A stretch of 64,000 nucleotides of DNA, taken from Neoroseomonas oryzicola (lineage in GTDB: Bacteria > Pseudomonadota > Alphaproteobacteria > Acetobacterales > Acetobacteraceae). Every line of letters starts with the position of its first letter. Positions within the stretch are counted from its first letter, which is position 1. The notes below the pieces were generated by a model. The model did not search any database, was not told where the DNA came from, and saw nothing but the letters and a program-made list of their open reading frames with translations. The stretch lies in assembly GCF_012163135.1 (NCBI RefSeq), contig NZ_JAAVUP010000003.1, positions 276,283 to 340,282 on the forward strand, written 5' to 3'. The translations under genes were made by a program, and so were the position numbers. Positions 9,981-18,047 of the stretch are shown here, one piece after another.

Positions 9981-11003
9981 ATGAGCGAGACCGCCGAACC
10001 CAGCCTGGTCGTCACGAAGGAAGGGGTGGCCGGCACGCTGCTCATGAACCGGCCGAAGGCGCTGAACGCGCTGGACCAGGCGATGATTCGCGCCTTTTCC
10101 GCCGCCATCGCGGCCTGGCGGGACGATGCCGCGGTGAAGCTGGTCGTGCTGGAAGGCGCGGGCGGGCGGGCCTTCTGCGCCGGCGGCGACGTGCGCGCGC
10201 TGCGCACCGCGGCCATGGCCGGCGACCGCGCGACGGTCGAGGCCTTCTTCTCCGAGGAGTACGAGGTCAATGCCGGCATCGCGTCCTTCCCCAAGCCCTG
10301 GGTCAGCCTGATCGACGGCGTCTGCATGGGGGGCGGCATCGGCGTGTCGGTCCACCAGGGTCCGCAGGTGGTGACCGAGCACGCGCTGATCGCGATGCCC
10401 GAGACGGCGATCGCGCTGTTCCCCGATGTCGGGACGTCCTACGTGCTGCCGCGGCTGCCGGGTGCGGTCGGGACCTGGCTGGCGCTGACCGGCGCGCGGC
10501 TGACCGGGGCGGATGCGGTCCATGCCGGGCTCGCGACGCATTTCGTCCCGCGCGAGCGGCTGCACGACCTGCGCGCGGCGCTGGTGGCCGAGGGTGTGGA
10601 TGCGCTGGCGCGCTTCGCCGTGACGCCGCCCGAGGCGTCCTTCGCGCCGCATCGCGAGGCCATCGACCGCTGCTTCGGCCAGGACAGCGTGCCCGCGATC
10701 CTCGCGGCACTTGATGCGGAGGGCACGGAATGGGCGGCGGCGCAGGCGAAGATCCTGCGGCGGATGTCGCCGACCTCGATGTGCGTGTCGCTGGAACTGC
10801 TGCGCCGCGGCGCGAAGGAGGATTTGGCGGGGTGCCTCGCGATGGAGCTCGCGCTGACCCGCGTGGTGGTGCACGAGCATCCGGACTTCGTGGAGGGCGT
10901 GCGCTCGGTGCTGGTGGACAAGGACGGCGCGCCGAAGTGGCAGCCGGCGCGGGTCGAGGATGTGGACCCGGCCGCGATCGCGAGGATGTTCGGGGGGAGG
11001 TGA
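9981..11003 (+). CDS. 3-hydroxyisobutyryl-CoA hydrolase (enoyl-CoA hydratase/isomerase family)
   Basis: Likely hydrolyses 3-hydroxyisobutyryl-CoA in valine breakdown. The 340 residues are longer than a plain enoyl-CoA hydratase (about 260) and match HIBCH. Visible features are NRPKALNALD, GRAFCAGGDVRAL (oxyanion hole), the HIBCH-type GVCMGGGIGVSVHQG, and MPETAIALFPDVGTSYVLPR with the Glu/Asp pair expected at the active site. The C-terminal helix ends VDPAAIARMF. The ATG at 9981 is preceded by an AAGAGGAG ribosome site at about 9964. It stands alone between divergent and convergent minus-strand genes, and its stop codon lies in the loop of a terminator-like hairpin. Confidence 0.88.
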   Translation: MSETAEPSLVVTKEGVAGTLLMNRPKALNALDQAMIRAFSAAIAAWRDDAAVKLVVLEGAGGRAFCAGGDVRALRTAAMAGDRATVEAFFSEEYEVNAGIASFPKPWVSLIDGVCMGGGIGVSVHQGPQVVTEHALIAMPETAIALFPDVGTSYVLPRLPGAVGTWLALTGARLTGADAVHAGLATHFVPRERLHDLRAALVAEGVDALARFAVTPPEASFAPHREAIDRCFGQDSVPAILAALDAEGTEWAAAQAKILRRMSPTSMCVSLELLRRGAKEDLAGCLAMELALTRVVVHEHPDFVEGVRSVLVDKDGAPKWQPARVEDVDPAAIARMFGGR

Positions 11004-11013
11004 ACCTCCCCCC
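10992..11013 (+). terminator. Hairpin enclosing the HIBCH stop codon
   Basis: Perfect 9-bp stem GGGGGGAGG (10992-11000) / CCTCCCCCC (11005-11013). The TGA stop (11001-11003) forms the loop, and TCCGTTCTTCGTCCTTT follows. The T-rich tail is weak, so termination is probable but not certain. Confidence 0.5.
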
Positions 11014-11085
11014 TCCGTTCTTCGTCCTTTCGGCGCCGCCCGCAGCGTTCAGGCGCCAGGTGCCAAAGAAGGTTGAGGGGGGTTC

Positions 11086-11111
11086 GGGGGGAGAAGTTCC
11101 CTTCTCCCCCC
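11086..11111. terminator. Hairpin between convergent genes
   Basis: Perfect 11-bp stem GGGGGGAGAAG / CTTCTCCCCCC with loop TTCC, placed 5 bp past the stop of the DUF971 gene and facing the HIBCH gene. It lacks a T-run on either strand; it is likely a transcript-end stabiliser or shared terminator. Confidence 0.45.
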
Positions 11112-11115
11112 GTCG

Positions 11116-11481
11116 TCACGTCCGCTTCGGCGGATCCCGCGACAGTCCCCGCGCGCCGAGTTCGGCGAGATACGTCGCCCAGCGCGCGTCCTGATCCTGG
11201 CCCAGCCTGCGCAGGTAGTCCCAGGAGAAGATGCCGGTGTCGTGCAGGTCGTCGAAGACGATGCGCACCGCGTAGTTGCCCACGGGTTCGATGCGCATGA
11301 TGCCGACGTGGCGGCGGCCGGCGACGATCACCTTCTGGTCGGGCGAATGGCCCTGCACCTCGGCGCTGGGGCTTTCGACGCGCAGGTATTCCGCCGGCAG
11401 GCGGAAGCGCGCGCCGTCGGGCCAGGCGACTTCCAGCACCTGCTCGGCGCGCTTGAGGCGGATCTCGGTGGGCGCGGACAT
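11116..11481 (-). CDS. DUF971 (GBBH-like N-terminal) domain protein
   Basis: A 121-residue protein consisting of one DUF971 / gamma-butyrobetaine-hydroxylase-like N-terminal domain: LEVAWPDGARFRLPAEYLRV near the start, VGNYAVRIVFDDLHDTGIFS and the end motif WDYLRRLGQD. The same fold occurs in eukaryotic carnitine enzymes and in stand-alone bacterial proteins suspected of a role in iron-sulphur cluster biology. No metal-binding Cys set is visible, so the function stays open. The ATG at 11481 overlaps the stop of the preceding Trm112-like gene (TGATG), so the two are coupled. Confidence 0.88.
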   Translation of the reverse strand: MSAPTEIRLKRAEQVLEVAWPDGARFRLPAEYLRVESPSAEVQGHSPDQKVIVAGRRHVGIMRIEPVGNYAVRIVFDDLHDTGIFSWDYLRRLGQDQDARWATYLAELGARGLSRDPPKRT

Positions 11482-11678
11482 CAGTCGGCGAGCTTGCGCG
11501 CCTCGTCCGGCAGCATGATCGGGATGCCGTCGCGGATCGGGTAGGCGAGGCCGGCGCGTTCGCTGACCAGCTCGCCCTTTTCCCGGTCGTAGCGCAGCGG
11601 CCCTTTGGTCACGGGGCAGACCAGGATCTCGAGCAGCTTCGGATCGACGGCCCCGCCCGCCGGCTGTGCTTCACTCAT
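11481..11678 (-). CDS. Trm112-like / YcaR family small protein
   Basis: A 65-residue protein with [17 protein letters not shown] and [19 protein letters not shown], the signature of UPF0434/Trm112 proteins. The first zinc-knuckle position keeps one Cys (LVCPVTKG); the other Cys positions are replaced, as in many proteobacterial members. Eukaryotic and archaeal Trm112 activates methyltransferases; the bacterial role is unproven. It forms a two-gene coupled unit with the DUF971 protein. Upstream at 11703-11724 lies a degraded REP palindrome. Confidence 0.88.
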   Translation of the reverse strand: MSEAQPAGGAVDPKLLEILVCPVTKGPLRYDREKGELVSERAGLAYPIRDGIPIMLPDEARKLAD

Positions 11679-11702
11679 CGTCGTGTCCTTCGGTCGTGGT
11701 TT

Positions 11703-11724
11703 CCAACGGCCCTTCGGCCCTTGG
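11703..11724. repeat. REP-like palindrome (degraded copy)
   Basis: Arms CCAACGGCC / GGCCCTTGG with a CTTC loop, 8 of 9 positions paired, preceded by GGTTT exactly like the copy at 7549-7570. A GC-rich stretch follows, where the partner hairpin has decayed. Confidence 0.7.
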
Positions 11725-11803
11725 CTTGGGCTCCCTTGCGGGGGGGCCGCAGGGGAAGCCCGGGTGAAGTGCGGAGACGGGCGGCGCCCCTCTCCGCGTG
11801 CGT

Positions 11804-12469
11804 CTAGCTGGGCCGTCCCTCGGACGGGGCGTTCGCCGCCGCCCCCATGCGCATCAGCGCGACGAGGATGTCCGCCTGGTCGGCCGGGTCCGGCGCCTCG
11901 AGCAGCGCCTGCTTCTCCGGCACCTCGAAGGGGCAGACCATGGCGAGGGTGGTGACCAGCGTGGCGTCGGACATCTGCTCGATCGCCTCCCAGTTCGCAT
12001 CGATGCCGCGGGCGCGGAAATAGGGCTTCAGCGCGCCGAGCAGCTCCGCGCGGTCGATCGTGGGCGGCGGCGCGCCGAGGTCGAGATCGCGCGCGAAGCC
12101 GGTGTAGTCCGCCCGGACGCGGCGATAGCCGCCCTCGTCCAGGGGTAGCTCCTCGATCACGCGGAAGCGCGCGAGGCCGGTCAGCGTGATGAGCAGCCGC
12201 CCGTCATCCGTCTCGCTGAAGGAGGAGAGGCGGCCGAGGCAGCCGATGCGGTAGAGCCCCGGCCCGGCCTCGCCGCGCTTCAGGCGCGGGTCGGGCTGGA
12301 TCATGCCGAACATGCGCCCGTTCGCCAGCGCGTCGAGCGTCATGGCGAGGTAGCGCGGCTCGAAGATGTTCAGCGGCAGCTTCCCCTGCGGCAGCAGCAG
12401 CGCGCCGGGGAGCGGGAAGACCGCGATCTCCTCCGGCAGGTCTGCCATCCGCGGGTGGAAGGGGGCCAT
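11804..12469 (-). CDS. LON substrate-binding domain protein
   Basis: A 221-residue protein made only of the N-terminal substrate-binding domain of Lon, without AAA+ or protease parts. It shows [33 protein letters not shown] and the strand [12 protein letters not shown], then a C-terminal helical half ending in LVALMRMG. Such stand-alone LON-domain proteins are common in alphaproteobacteria next to a thioredoxin-like gene, as here. The start at 12469 lies 7 bp after the stop of the CnoX-like gene, so co-translation is likely. It may take part in protein quality control by binding unfolded protein, an inference from the domain and neighbour. Confidence 0.9.
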   Translation of the reverse strand: MAPFHPRMADLPEEIAVFPLPGALLLPQGKLPLNIFEPRYLAMTLDALANGRMFGMIQPDPRLKRGEAGPGLYRIGCLGRLSSFSETDDGRLLITLTGLARFRVIEELPLDEGGYRRVRADYTGFARDLDLGAPPPTIDRAELLGALKPYFRARGIDANWEAIEQMSDATLVTTLAMVCPFEVPEKQALLEAPDPADQADILVALMRMGAAANAPSEGRPS

Positions 12470-12476
12470 GGGCCTC

Positions 12477-13415
12477 TCAGCGGAACAGGAGGGTCGAGAG
12501 CTTGCGCCGGCCGGCCTTGGTGGCCGGGTCCTCGAAGCCCCAGGCCTCGAAGAACTTCAGCAGCTGCTTGCGGGCGGCTTCCTCGTTCCAGGCGCGGTCG
12601 CGGCGGATCGCCTCGATCAGCGCGTCGACGGCGCCGTCGCGGTTGCCCGCGGCGTTGAGCGCGACGGCGAGCTCGATGCGTGCCTCGTGGTCGTCGGCGT
12701 TGGCGGCGATGCGCTCCTCGAACTGGGAGAGCATGGCGCGCGCGCGGCGGCCTTCGACCTCGAGCTCGATGGCGCTGCGGGCGGCGGCGACCTCGGGGGC
12801 GTCCTTGATCTTGGCGGGCGCGCTGTCGAGGATCGCGAGCGCCTGGTCTTCCTCGTTCAGCGCGAGCAGGGCGCGGGCGACGCCGGCGAGCGCCTTGGCG
12901 TTCTCGGGTTCCTGCTGGGACAGGGCGCCGAACAGCTCGAGCGCGGCGGCGTGGTCGCCCTGGGCGACGGCGGCCTCGGCCTCGGCCAGCAGGTCGGCGC
13001 CGGGCATCTGGCCGCCGGCGGCCTTGAGCAGGCCCTCGACGAAGCGCTTCACCTCGGATTCCGGCAGGGCACCCTGGAAGAGGTCGAGGATCTGGCCCTG
13101 CCAGAAGGCGACGACGGTGGGCACGGACTGCAGCGGCAGGCCCATCTGCGTCAGCTGCGCGACCAGCTGGCGGTTCTTGTCGATGTCGATCTTGACCAGG
13201 CGCACGCGGCCGCCGGCGGCGTTCACCACCTTCTCGATCGCGGGGGTGAGCTGCTTGCAGGGGCCGCACCAGGTCGCCCAGAAGTCCACCAGGACGGGGA
13301 CCTGGCGGGAGGCCTCGACCACGTCCTGCATGAAGGTCTTCTGGTCGCCGTCCTTGATCACGCCCTCGGCGGCGGGGGGCGCGCCCTGGCGGGCGGGGTC
13401 GAAGATGACGTCCAT
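12477..13415 (-). CDS. Thioredoxin-TPR co-chaperone, CnoX/YbbN family
   Basis: A 312-residue fusion. An N-terminal thioredoxin domain (about residues 20-125) has the active site WCGPC, as in canonical thioredoxin and unlike the SXXC of E. coli CnoX. It is followed by tetratricopeptide-like helices (about 135-300). YbbN/CnoX protects clients during oxidative stress and hands them to GroEL. The WCGPC site implies oxidoreductase activity like Caulobacter CnoX. Two ATGs are possible; the second (13415) was chosen because GAGGA lies about 9 bases upstream, while it abuts the first (13424). It forms a pair with the LON-domain gene. Confidence 0.92.
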   Translation of the reverse strand: MDVIFDPARQGAPPAAEGVIKDGDQKTFMQDVVEASRQVPVLVDFWATWCGPCKQLTPAIEKVVNAAGGRVRLVKIDIDKNRQLVAQLTQMGLPLQSVPTVVAFWQGQILDLFQGALPESEVKRFVEGLLKAAGGQMPGADLLAEAEAAVAQGDHAAALELFGALSQQEPENAKALAGVARALLALNEEDQALAILDSAPAKIKDAPEVAAARSAIELEVEGRRARAMLSQFEERIAANADDHEARIELAVALNAAGNRDGAVDALIEAIRRDRAWNEEAARKQLLKFFEAWGFEDPATKAGRRKLSTLLFR

Positions 13416-13501
13416 GGCAGGCATTCCTCAGGTCTTGGCGCATAGATGCGCCGTCCGGGCCGCGAAGCAAGCCGTGTAGGGGGTTCAGGCCCCGTTTGAG
13501 A

Positions 13502-13519
13502 ATGCGCCGAGTGGCGCAT
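13502..13519. other. Small hairpin upstream of the CnoX-like gene
   Basis: Perfect 7-bp inverted repeat ATGCGCC / GGCGCAT with a GAGT loop, in the 191-bp gap between the thioredoxin and deacylase genes. It could be an operator or the terminator of the upstream minus-strand gene; the sequence does not decide. Confidence 0.35.
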
Positions 13520-13606
13520 CCGGAGGTCCGGCACCGGCCTGTGCCCCCGCCGGCCGACGATGGAACGATGCCGCCGAGGGCAGCGCGGGCCGGTCGAAGG
13601 CCGCTC

Positions 13607-14116
13607 TCAGGCGCCTTCGGGGAAGTCCAGCAGCATCGCCTCGTGCCCGAGCCCCGCCAGGAAGCGGAGCAGGTCCGCCGGCGCGAGGCCGGTGCTGGCC
13701 GCGTTCGTCAGCGGGTGGACCCAGATGCGGTCGAAGCCGTCGACCAGGTGGCGGTCCATGACGAAGCGGACCTGGTCCGGGCGCGCATTGACCAGGCCCA
13801 GGGGCGTGACCGAGCCGGGCGGGACGCCGAGGGTGGCGATGAGTTCCTCGGCGCTCGCCATCCGGACCTTGCCGGCGTTGGCCATGCGCGCGAGGGCGTT
13901 GACCGAGACCTGGCGTTCCTCCTCGAGCGTCGCGAGGAGGAAGGGGCCGTCGCCCTTGGCGGGCCTGAGGAACAGGTTCTTGGTGTGGCCGCCGGGCAGT
14001 TCACCGCGCAGGTCCCGGCTTTCCGCGACCGTGAAGACGGGCGGGTGGTGGCGGGTCTCGGCGGCGATGCCGGCGGCGGCGAGGCGGGCGAGCAGGCCTT
14101 CTGGTGTCTCGGGCAT
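13607..14116 (-). CDS. Prolyl-tRNA deacylase, ProX/YbaK family
   Basis: Trans-editing enzyme that hydrolyses mischarged aminoacyl-tRNA, probably Ala-tRNA(Pro). The 169 residues match free-standing ProXp-ala/PrdX: TRHHPPVFTVAES near the start, then GGHTKNLFLRPAKG with the conserved Lys, GKVRMASAEEL and GSVTPLGLVNA. It starts immediately after the stop of the TctC gene (adjacent bases 14116/14117) on the same strand, so it is probably translated from the same message, though no functional link is apparent. Confidence 0.9.
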   Translation of the reverse strand: MPETPEGLLARLAAAGIAAETRHHPPVFTVAESRDLRGELPGGHTKNLFLRPAKGDGPFLLATLEEERQVSVNALARMANAGKVRMASAEELIATLGVPPGSVTPLGLVNARPDQVRFVMDRHLVDGFDRIWVHPLTNAASTGLAPADLLRFLAGLGHEAMLLDFPEGA

Positions 14117-15088
14117 TCAGTCCAGTTTGATGTTGTTGGCGCGGACGACCCGCCCCCATACCTCGATCTCGTTGTCGAGCCACGTCCGGAAGCTGTCGGG
14201 GCCTTGCACGCGGTTCACGGCGCCGAGGGCGGTGATGCGCTCGGCCGTGGCGGGGACGGCCATGGCGGTGCGGATCTCGGCCGCGAGGCGGCTGACCATC
14301 GGCGCGGGGGTGCCGCCCTGGGCGAGGATGCCCTGCCAGGTGCCGCTGTCCGCCGCCGGCCAGCCGAGTTCCTGGAAGGTCGGAACGTCGGGGAAGTCCG
14401 ACAGGCGGGCGGGGCCGGTGACGGCGATGGCGCGCAGCGTGCCCTGCTTGCAGAAGGGGGCGGTCGCGGTCGCGCCGTTGATGATCATCTGGGATTCGCC
14501 GGCCGCGACGGCGGTCAGCGCCGCCGCGCCGCCGCGATAGGGCACCTGGGTGAGGTCCGCGCCCCAATGCTGCGTGACCAGCAGCCCGGTGAGGTGGTTG
14601 CCGACGCCGATGCCGGCGTGGCCGACATTCAGGCGCTGCGGGTTGGCGCGGGCGTAGGCGACGAGTTCCGCGGCGTTGCGCGCCGGGACCGACGGGTGCA
14701 CCGCGAGGATGTAGGGCGCGTAGATCAGCATGGTCACCGGGGCGAGGTCGCGCTTCAGGTCGAAGGGCAGGCGCGTGTAGAGCGAAGGCGCGGTCGCCAG
14801 CGTCGAGACGTCGATCAGCAGCAGGGTGTGGCCGTCCGGGGGCGATTTCGCCACGACGTCGGCGCCGATGTTGCCGCCCGCGCCGGTGCGGTTTTCCACC
14901 ACGACGTTCTGGCCGAAGCCGCGCGTGAGGTCCGGGGCCAGCAGCCGGGCGAGGATGTCCGAGGTCCCGCCCGGGGCGAAGGGGACGATGATGCGCACCG
15001 GCCGGTCGAGGGACTGGGCTTTCGCGCCGCGCAGCGCGGGCAGGGCGAGGGCGCCGGCCGTGAGGCCCAGCAGATGGCGGCGGTTCAT
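14117..15088 (-). CDS. Tripartite tricarboxylate transporter substrate-binding protein (TctC/Bug)
   Basis: Periplasmic solute-binding protein of 323 residues. The signal peptide MNRRHLLGLTAGALALPAL has a twin-Arg-like start. The mature protein has the family hallmarks RIIVPFAPGGTSDILARLLA, VVVENRTGAGGNIGADVVAKSPPDGHTLL, VPYRGGAAALTAVAAGE and TFQELGW. Ligands of the family are carboxylates and related small acids. No TctA/TctB membrane partners lie nearby, so it is one of the many orphan Bug proteins. The ATG at 15088 begins the signal peptide; the longer open frame upstream is antisense to tRNA-Gly. Confidence 0.92.
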   Translation of the reverse strand: MNRRHLLGLTAGALALPALRGAKAQSLDRPVRIIVPFAPGGTSDILARLLAPDLTRGFGQNVVVENRTGAGGNIGADVVAKSPPDGHTLLLIDVSTLATAPSLYTRLPFDLKRDLAPVTMLIYAPYILAVHPSVPARNAAELVAYARANPQRLNVGHAGIGVGNHLTGLLVTQHWGADLTQVPYRGGAAALTAVAAGESQMIINGATATAPFCKQGTLRAIAVTGPARLSDFPDVPTFQELGWPAADSGTWQGILAQGGTPAPMVSRLAAEIRTAMAVPATAERITALGAVNRVQGPDSFRTWLDNEIEVWGRVVRANNIKLD

Positions 15089-15229
15089 GGTCGTTGTCCT
15101 CCCGGCGAGGGCCGTTGGCGGCAGGATCGCGCGGGATTTCCTGGGCTGTCGAGGGGTTGCGGAAAATCCGCCCCGGGGTGGCTTGCAATCCCGGAAGACC
15201 ATGGTAGAAGCCCGGCCTCCGCACGGAGC

Positions 15230-15298
<69 letters not shown>

Positions 15299-15304
<6 letters not shown>

Positions 15305-15481
15305 ATCGTCTCTCGTACAACCTGTCTCTCCCTTCGGACTGACCGCGCCGAGGCGCAGGTTTGGCCGGGGTTTGCGCCTGGACCTTGATGGTTCGAAGGC
15401 GCAACTACCGCGAAATTCGGGCCGGAGAGAGCGAAGAGTCTCCAAACCTTGAGGGTAGGCCGATCTTACCCTCAAGCTTAA
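15299..15481 (+). repeat. Repeat block A next to tRNA-Gly (possible ancient att-type repeat)
   Basis: Starting at GCTCCAATC of the tRNA 3' end, about 180 bp match the block at 48716-48900 in the same orientation. Shared stretches include TGGACCTTGATGGTTCGA and AGAGTCTCCAAACCTTGAGG, with many substitutions between them. The last 30 bp contain the inverted repeat TTGAGGGTA / TACCCTCAA. No gene is recognised between here and 15635. Confidence 0.75.
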
Positions 15482-15635
15482 GCTGTTGAAATCAAGTCGC
15501 CTTTTTGAGCGGCCCCTGCTGAGTTTCAGCAATCCGATCGCCCGAGCAATCTTTCATTTCTGCGAATCGTTGATCGCACATCAAGGTTCACTGCGGCGCC
15601 AACGAGCCGCCACACCTCCGCATTACTGGACGTCC

Positions 15636-16172
15636 ATGGACGACAAAGACCACGTCTTCGCCCGCTTCAAGGACGACAAGCCCGTCGCCTCCGATCGACG
15701 CGAGACGCTGAGCATCCCGCGCAGGGGCAGCGCCATGGGCAGCCGGGCCGTCGAAGTCGTGCACGTACGATCGAGTGGCACACCGACGGGCAAGGGTCAG
15801 CCCCGGCGTTTGACGTTCACCGATCGCGCCGCGACGTGGGAGCACGGGTTTCCCGCCAGACCTCTGGCGCAGCTTCCGGCCATGGTTGATTCAGAGACGC
15901 CCGCGAGGGCAGAGCCGGTCAAGCATGTGATGCCAATGTGGGAGCCGACAGCGGTTGCAGTCGAGGTAACCACGCCGGTTCGTGACGAAGCGCCGGTGGC
16001 TGCGGCCGTGTCCGCCGTAGAGGCAAGCCGTCCGCGGACGCGCAAGTCAGCGAGACGCATCGCTGATCCGTTCGACGCCTCCGACGACCGCGCGAACTGC
16101 ATGCGCTGCGGCTATGCCATCGAGCCAGCACGGGAGAAGCGTGGACTGATGTCTTGCTCAGAGTGCGGGTAG
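15636..16172 (+). CDS. Hypothetical protein with C-terminal zinc ribbon
   Basis: The family is not recognised. It encodes 178 residues from the ATG at 15636 (MDDKDHVFARFKDD). The middle is low-complexity and rich in Ala, Val, Thr and Pro. The last 24 residues hold two Cys pairs (CMRCGYAI and CSECG) about 18 apart, the pattern of a zinc ribbon. It might bind nucleic acid or a partner protein. An earlier in-frame ATG at 15486 would add 50 residues that overlap the edge of repeat block A and look unstructured, so it was not used. It lies just inside the tRNA-Gly-associated accessory region. Confidence 0.6.
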   Translation: MDDKDHVFARFKDDKPVASDRRETLSIPRRGSAMGSRAVEVVHVRSSGTPTGKGQPRRLTFTDRAATWEHGFPARPLAQLPAMVDSETPARAEPVKHVMPMWEPTAVAVEVTTPVRDEAPVAAAVSAVEASRPRTRKSARRIADPFDASDDRANCMRCGYAIEPAREKRGLMSCSECG

Positions 16173-16193
16173 ATCGGACGGGCACTTCCGCGT

Positions 16194-17348
16194 GTGCCTG
16201 ATCGGGACCGACAAAAGGGGCAGCTTACCACTTGGTCGGTGCTAGGCTCCCCACCCCATGTAAAGGTACCGTTTTTGATCGAGCAGTATGGCTGGTCAGA
16301 TGCGCTGCGGCTGGCATTCGAGCTGCATGCCCGAGCCGGCTACATCCCTGGGCGCATCATCGTCCAACAGCGGCTGGCGAACCTGGTGGCCACGGATGTC
16401 GGCACCCTGAGCGCCAAGCTCTCCGGGCGCATGCGTCACGAGGCCCGGGAGGCGAGCCATCCGGCCGCCGGCGACTGGGTGGCTGTTTCTGCGAACGCCA
16501 CCGAAGGTACAGCCACCATCCACGCCGTCCTGCCTCGCCGCACGGCCTTCGTGCGTCGGGCGGCCGACAGTGTGCAGACACTGCAGGTCATCGCCGCCAA
16601 CATCGACGTCGTTTTCGTCGTCACCTCGATGAACGCTAACCTCAATCCGCGTCGGCTTGAGCGCTTTCTCGCGGCTGCCTGGCAGAGCGGCGCGCGGCCC
16701 GTGGTGGTACTGACCAAGGCCGACCTGTGCGAGCGACCCGAGGCCCAGGCCGCGGAGATCTCAACCCTGGCGGCGGGCTGCTCGGTGCTCATCGTTTCGG
16801 TGCGTGAGGGGCTCGGACTGCGCGCCCTGATGGATCACATCAAGCCGGGCGAGACCTGTGTGCTGATCGGCTCATCGGGCGTCGGGTAATCCACACTTGT
16901 GAATGCCCTGCTGGGTGAAGAGCGGATGGCAACCCAGGACGTCCGCGCGGCGGATTCCCGGGGGCGCCACACCACCAGCCATCGCCAGCTCATCTTGCTC
17001 CCTGGCGGAGGGCTACTCCTCGACACGCCCGGCATCCGCGAAGTGGGGCTGATTGACGCGGATGAGGGTCTCAGCACGGTCTTCGACAATATAGAACAGC
17101 TGGCTCGGAATTGCCGGTTTCGCGACTGCGGGCACACCACCGAACCCGGCTGTGCGGTCCGCGGCGCGCTGGACGAGGGCCTCCTCGACGCCGACCGCTG
17201 GGCGCACTTCCAGAAGCTGAGCGGGGAGCTGGCGGCGTTCGGGCTGACCAAAGACCGGATAGCGCAGGAGGTCGAACGTCGACGCGTGGCGGCACTGCAG
17301 AGAGGGTATCGGGCGACAAAGAAACATCTGCGAGATACGTGCTGCTAA
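16194..17348 (+). pseudogene. rsgA: Ribosome small-subunit GTPase RsgA (YjeQ), nonsense-interrupted
   Basis: Both halves are in one frame and align with RsgA: an N-terminal OB-fold (about 16290-16560), then a circularly permuted GTPase domain with TKADLC (G4), VSVREGLG (G5) and GSSGVG (G1), followed by the zinc finger NCRFRDCGHTTEPGC. The Walker A lysine codon at 16887-16889 is TAA, where GSSGVG-K-ST is expected; a single base change explains it. The downstream part could restart at GTG 16899 but would lack G4, G5 and the P-loop Lys, so GTPase function is lost. The start is approximate: TTG at 16275 (LIEQYGWSDALRLAF) may be the original one. RsgA is usually non-essential; this may be an extra copy. 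Confidence 0.88.
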
Positions 17349-17650
17349 AATTCTGTCGGCAATTAGGGCGTGCGCGCCTGACCGACCAGCTGAATGGGTG
17401 CAGCCTGATGTTGCCAATGTCCGCTTCTGGGAAAGCTCCCCCAGCCGCGGCAGGCCCGAGGTGGGCGCAAAGCTGACTGGCCGGATCTGGCCGAGAGCAG
17501 ACAGGCGGCTTTCGGACGCTGACCGGGAAGAAGCAGACCTTCGCGGCTCGTTGTTTCACCGCAGCCTTCGACCCGACGCGGTCCTTCGTGCGAGCAGGAC
17601 CGCTCCTGTCCCGAACAGGTTTGCCCCCCTGCGCACAGCATCGCGCTCGC
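17349..17650. other. Intergenic region, no gene recognised
   Basis: About 300 bp after the rsgA pseudogene. Short open frames exist on both strands, but none has recognisable motifs or a convincing ribosome site. A 13-bp match to the ATGTTGCCAATGT motif of the 28.6-28.9 kb repeats occurs at 17408-17420. Confidence 0.4.
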
Positions 17651-17896
17651 TCACGGCCGCCACATGATCCCGCCATGGCCCCAGATCGGCGCCTGGCCGA
17701 TCTGATCGGCGCGGATACCCGCATCGCGCAGATCCGGCGCCGACAGCCGCGCCGAAGGGGTCATCGCGCGCAACAGCGCAGCCGGCCGCAGCATCCCGGC
17801 CAATCCGAGCAGGCGCATCGCCGCCCGCCGCAGGACGGGCAGGCCGGCGGTTTCGGTCGGTGTCGCGAGGCAGGCGTCGGCGAGGTGCAGGCTCAT
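17651..17896 (-). CDS. Small hypothetical protein, DUF1127-like C-terminus
   Basis: An 81-residue basic protein starting MSLHLADACLATPTETAG. The C-terminal half contains LSAPDLRDAGIRADQI, resembling the LRDIGL-R-DQI motif of DUF1127 (YjiS-like) proteins, which are small, often RNA-linked regulators of phosphate or stress adaptation in alphaproteobacteria. It is divergent from the winged-helix TPR regulator at 18048, with 151 bp between starts, so that regulator may control it. Resemblance to DUF1127 is partial. Confidence 0.5.
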   Translation of the reverse strand: MSLHLADACLATPTETAGLPVLRRAAMRLLGLAGMLRPAALLRAMTPSARLSAPDLRDAGIRADQIGQAPIWGHGGIMWRP

Positions 17897-18047
17897 CGGG
17901 AACTCCTGGGTCCGTCCGGTCGGCGGGCTGCCTTCCGTGGACCCAACCATCGCCCCGACCACCCGCCCACGTCCTGAGCGCACGCCGATGTCGCGCCGAT
18001 GCCCGGCGTATGCTTTGGTGATGACGCACTGAACCACCCGGAGCGCC

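Noticed and set aside
16887..16889. Programmed read-through or recoding of the rsgA stop
   Set aside because: The position is the universal P-loop Lys, and no recoding signal or special tRNA is visible; a nonsense mutation or sequence error is simpler.
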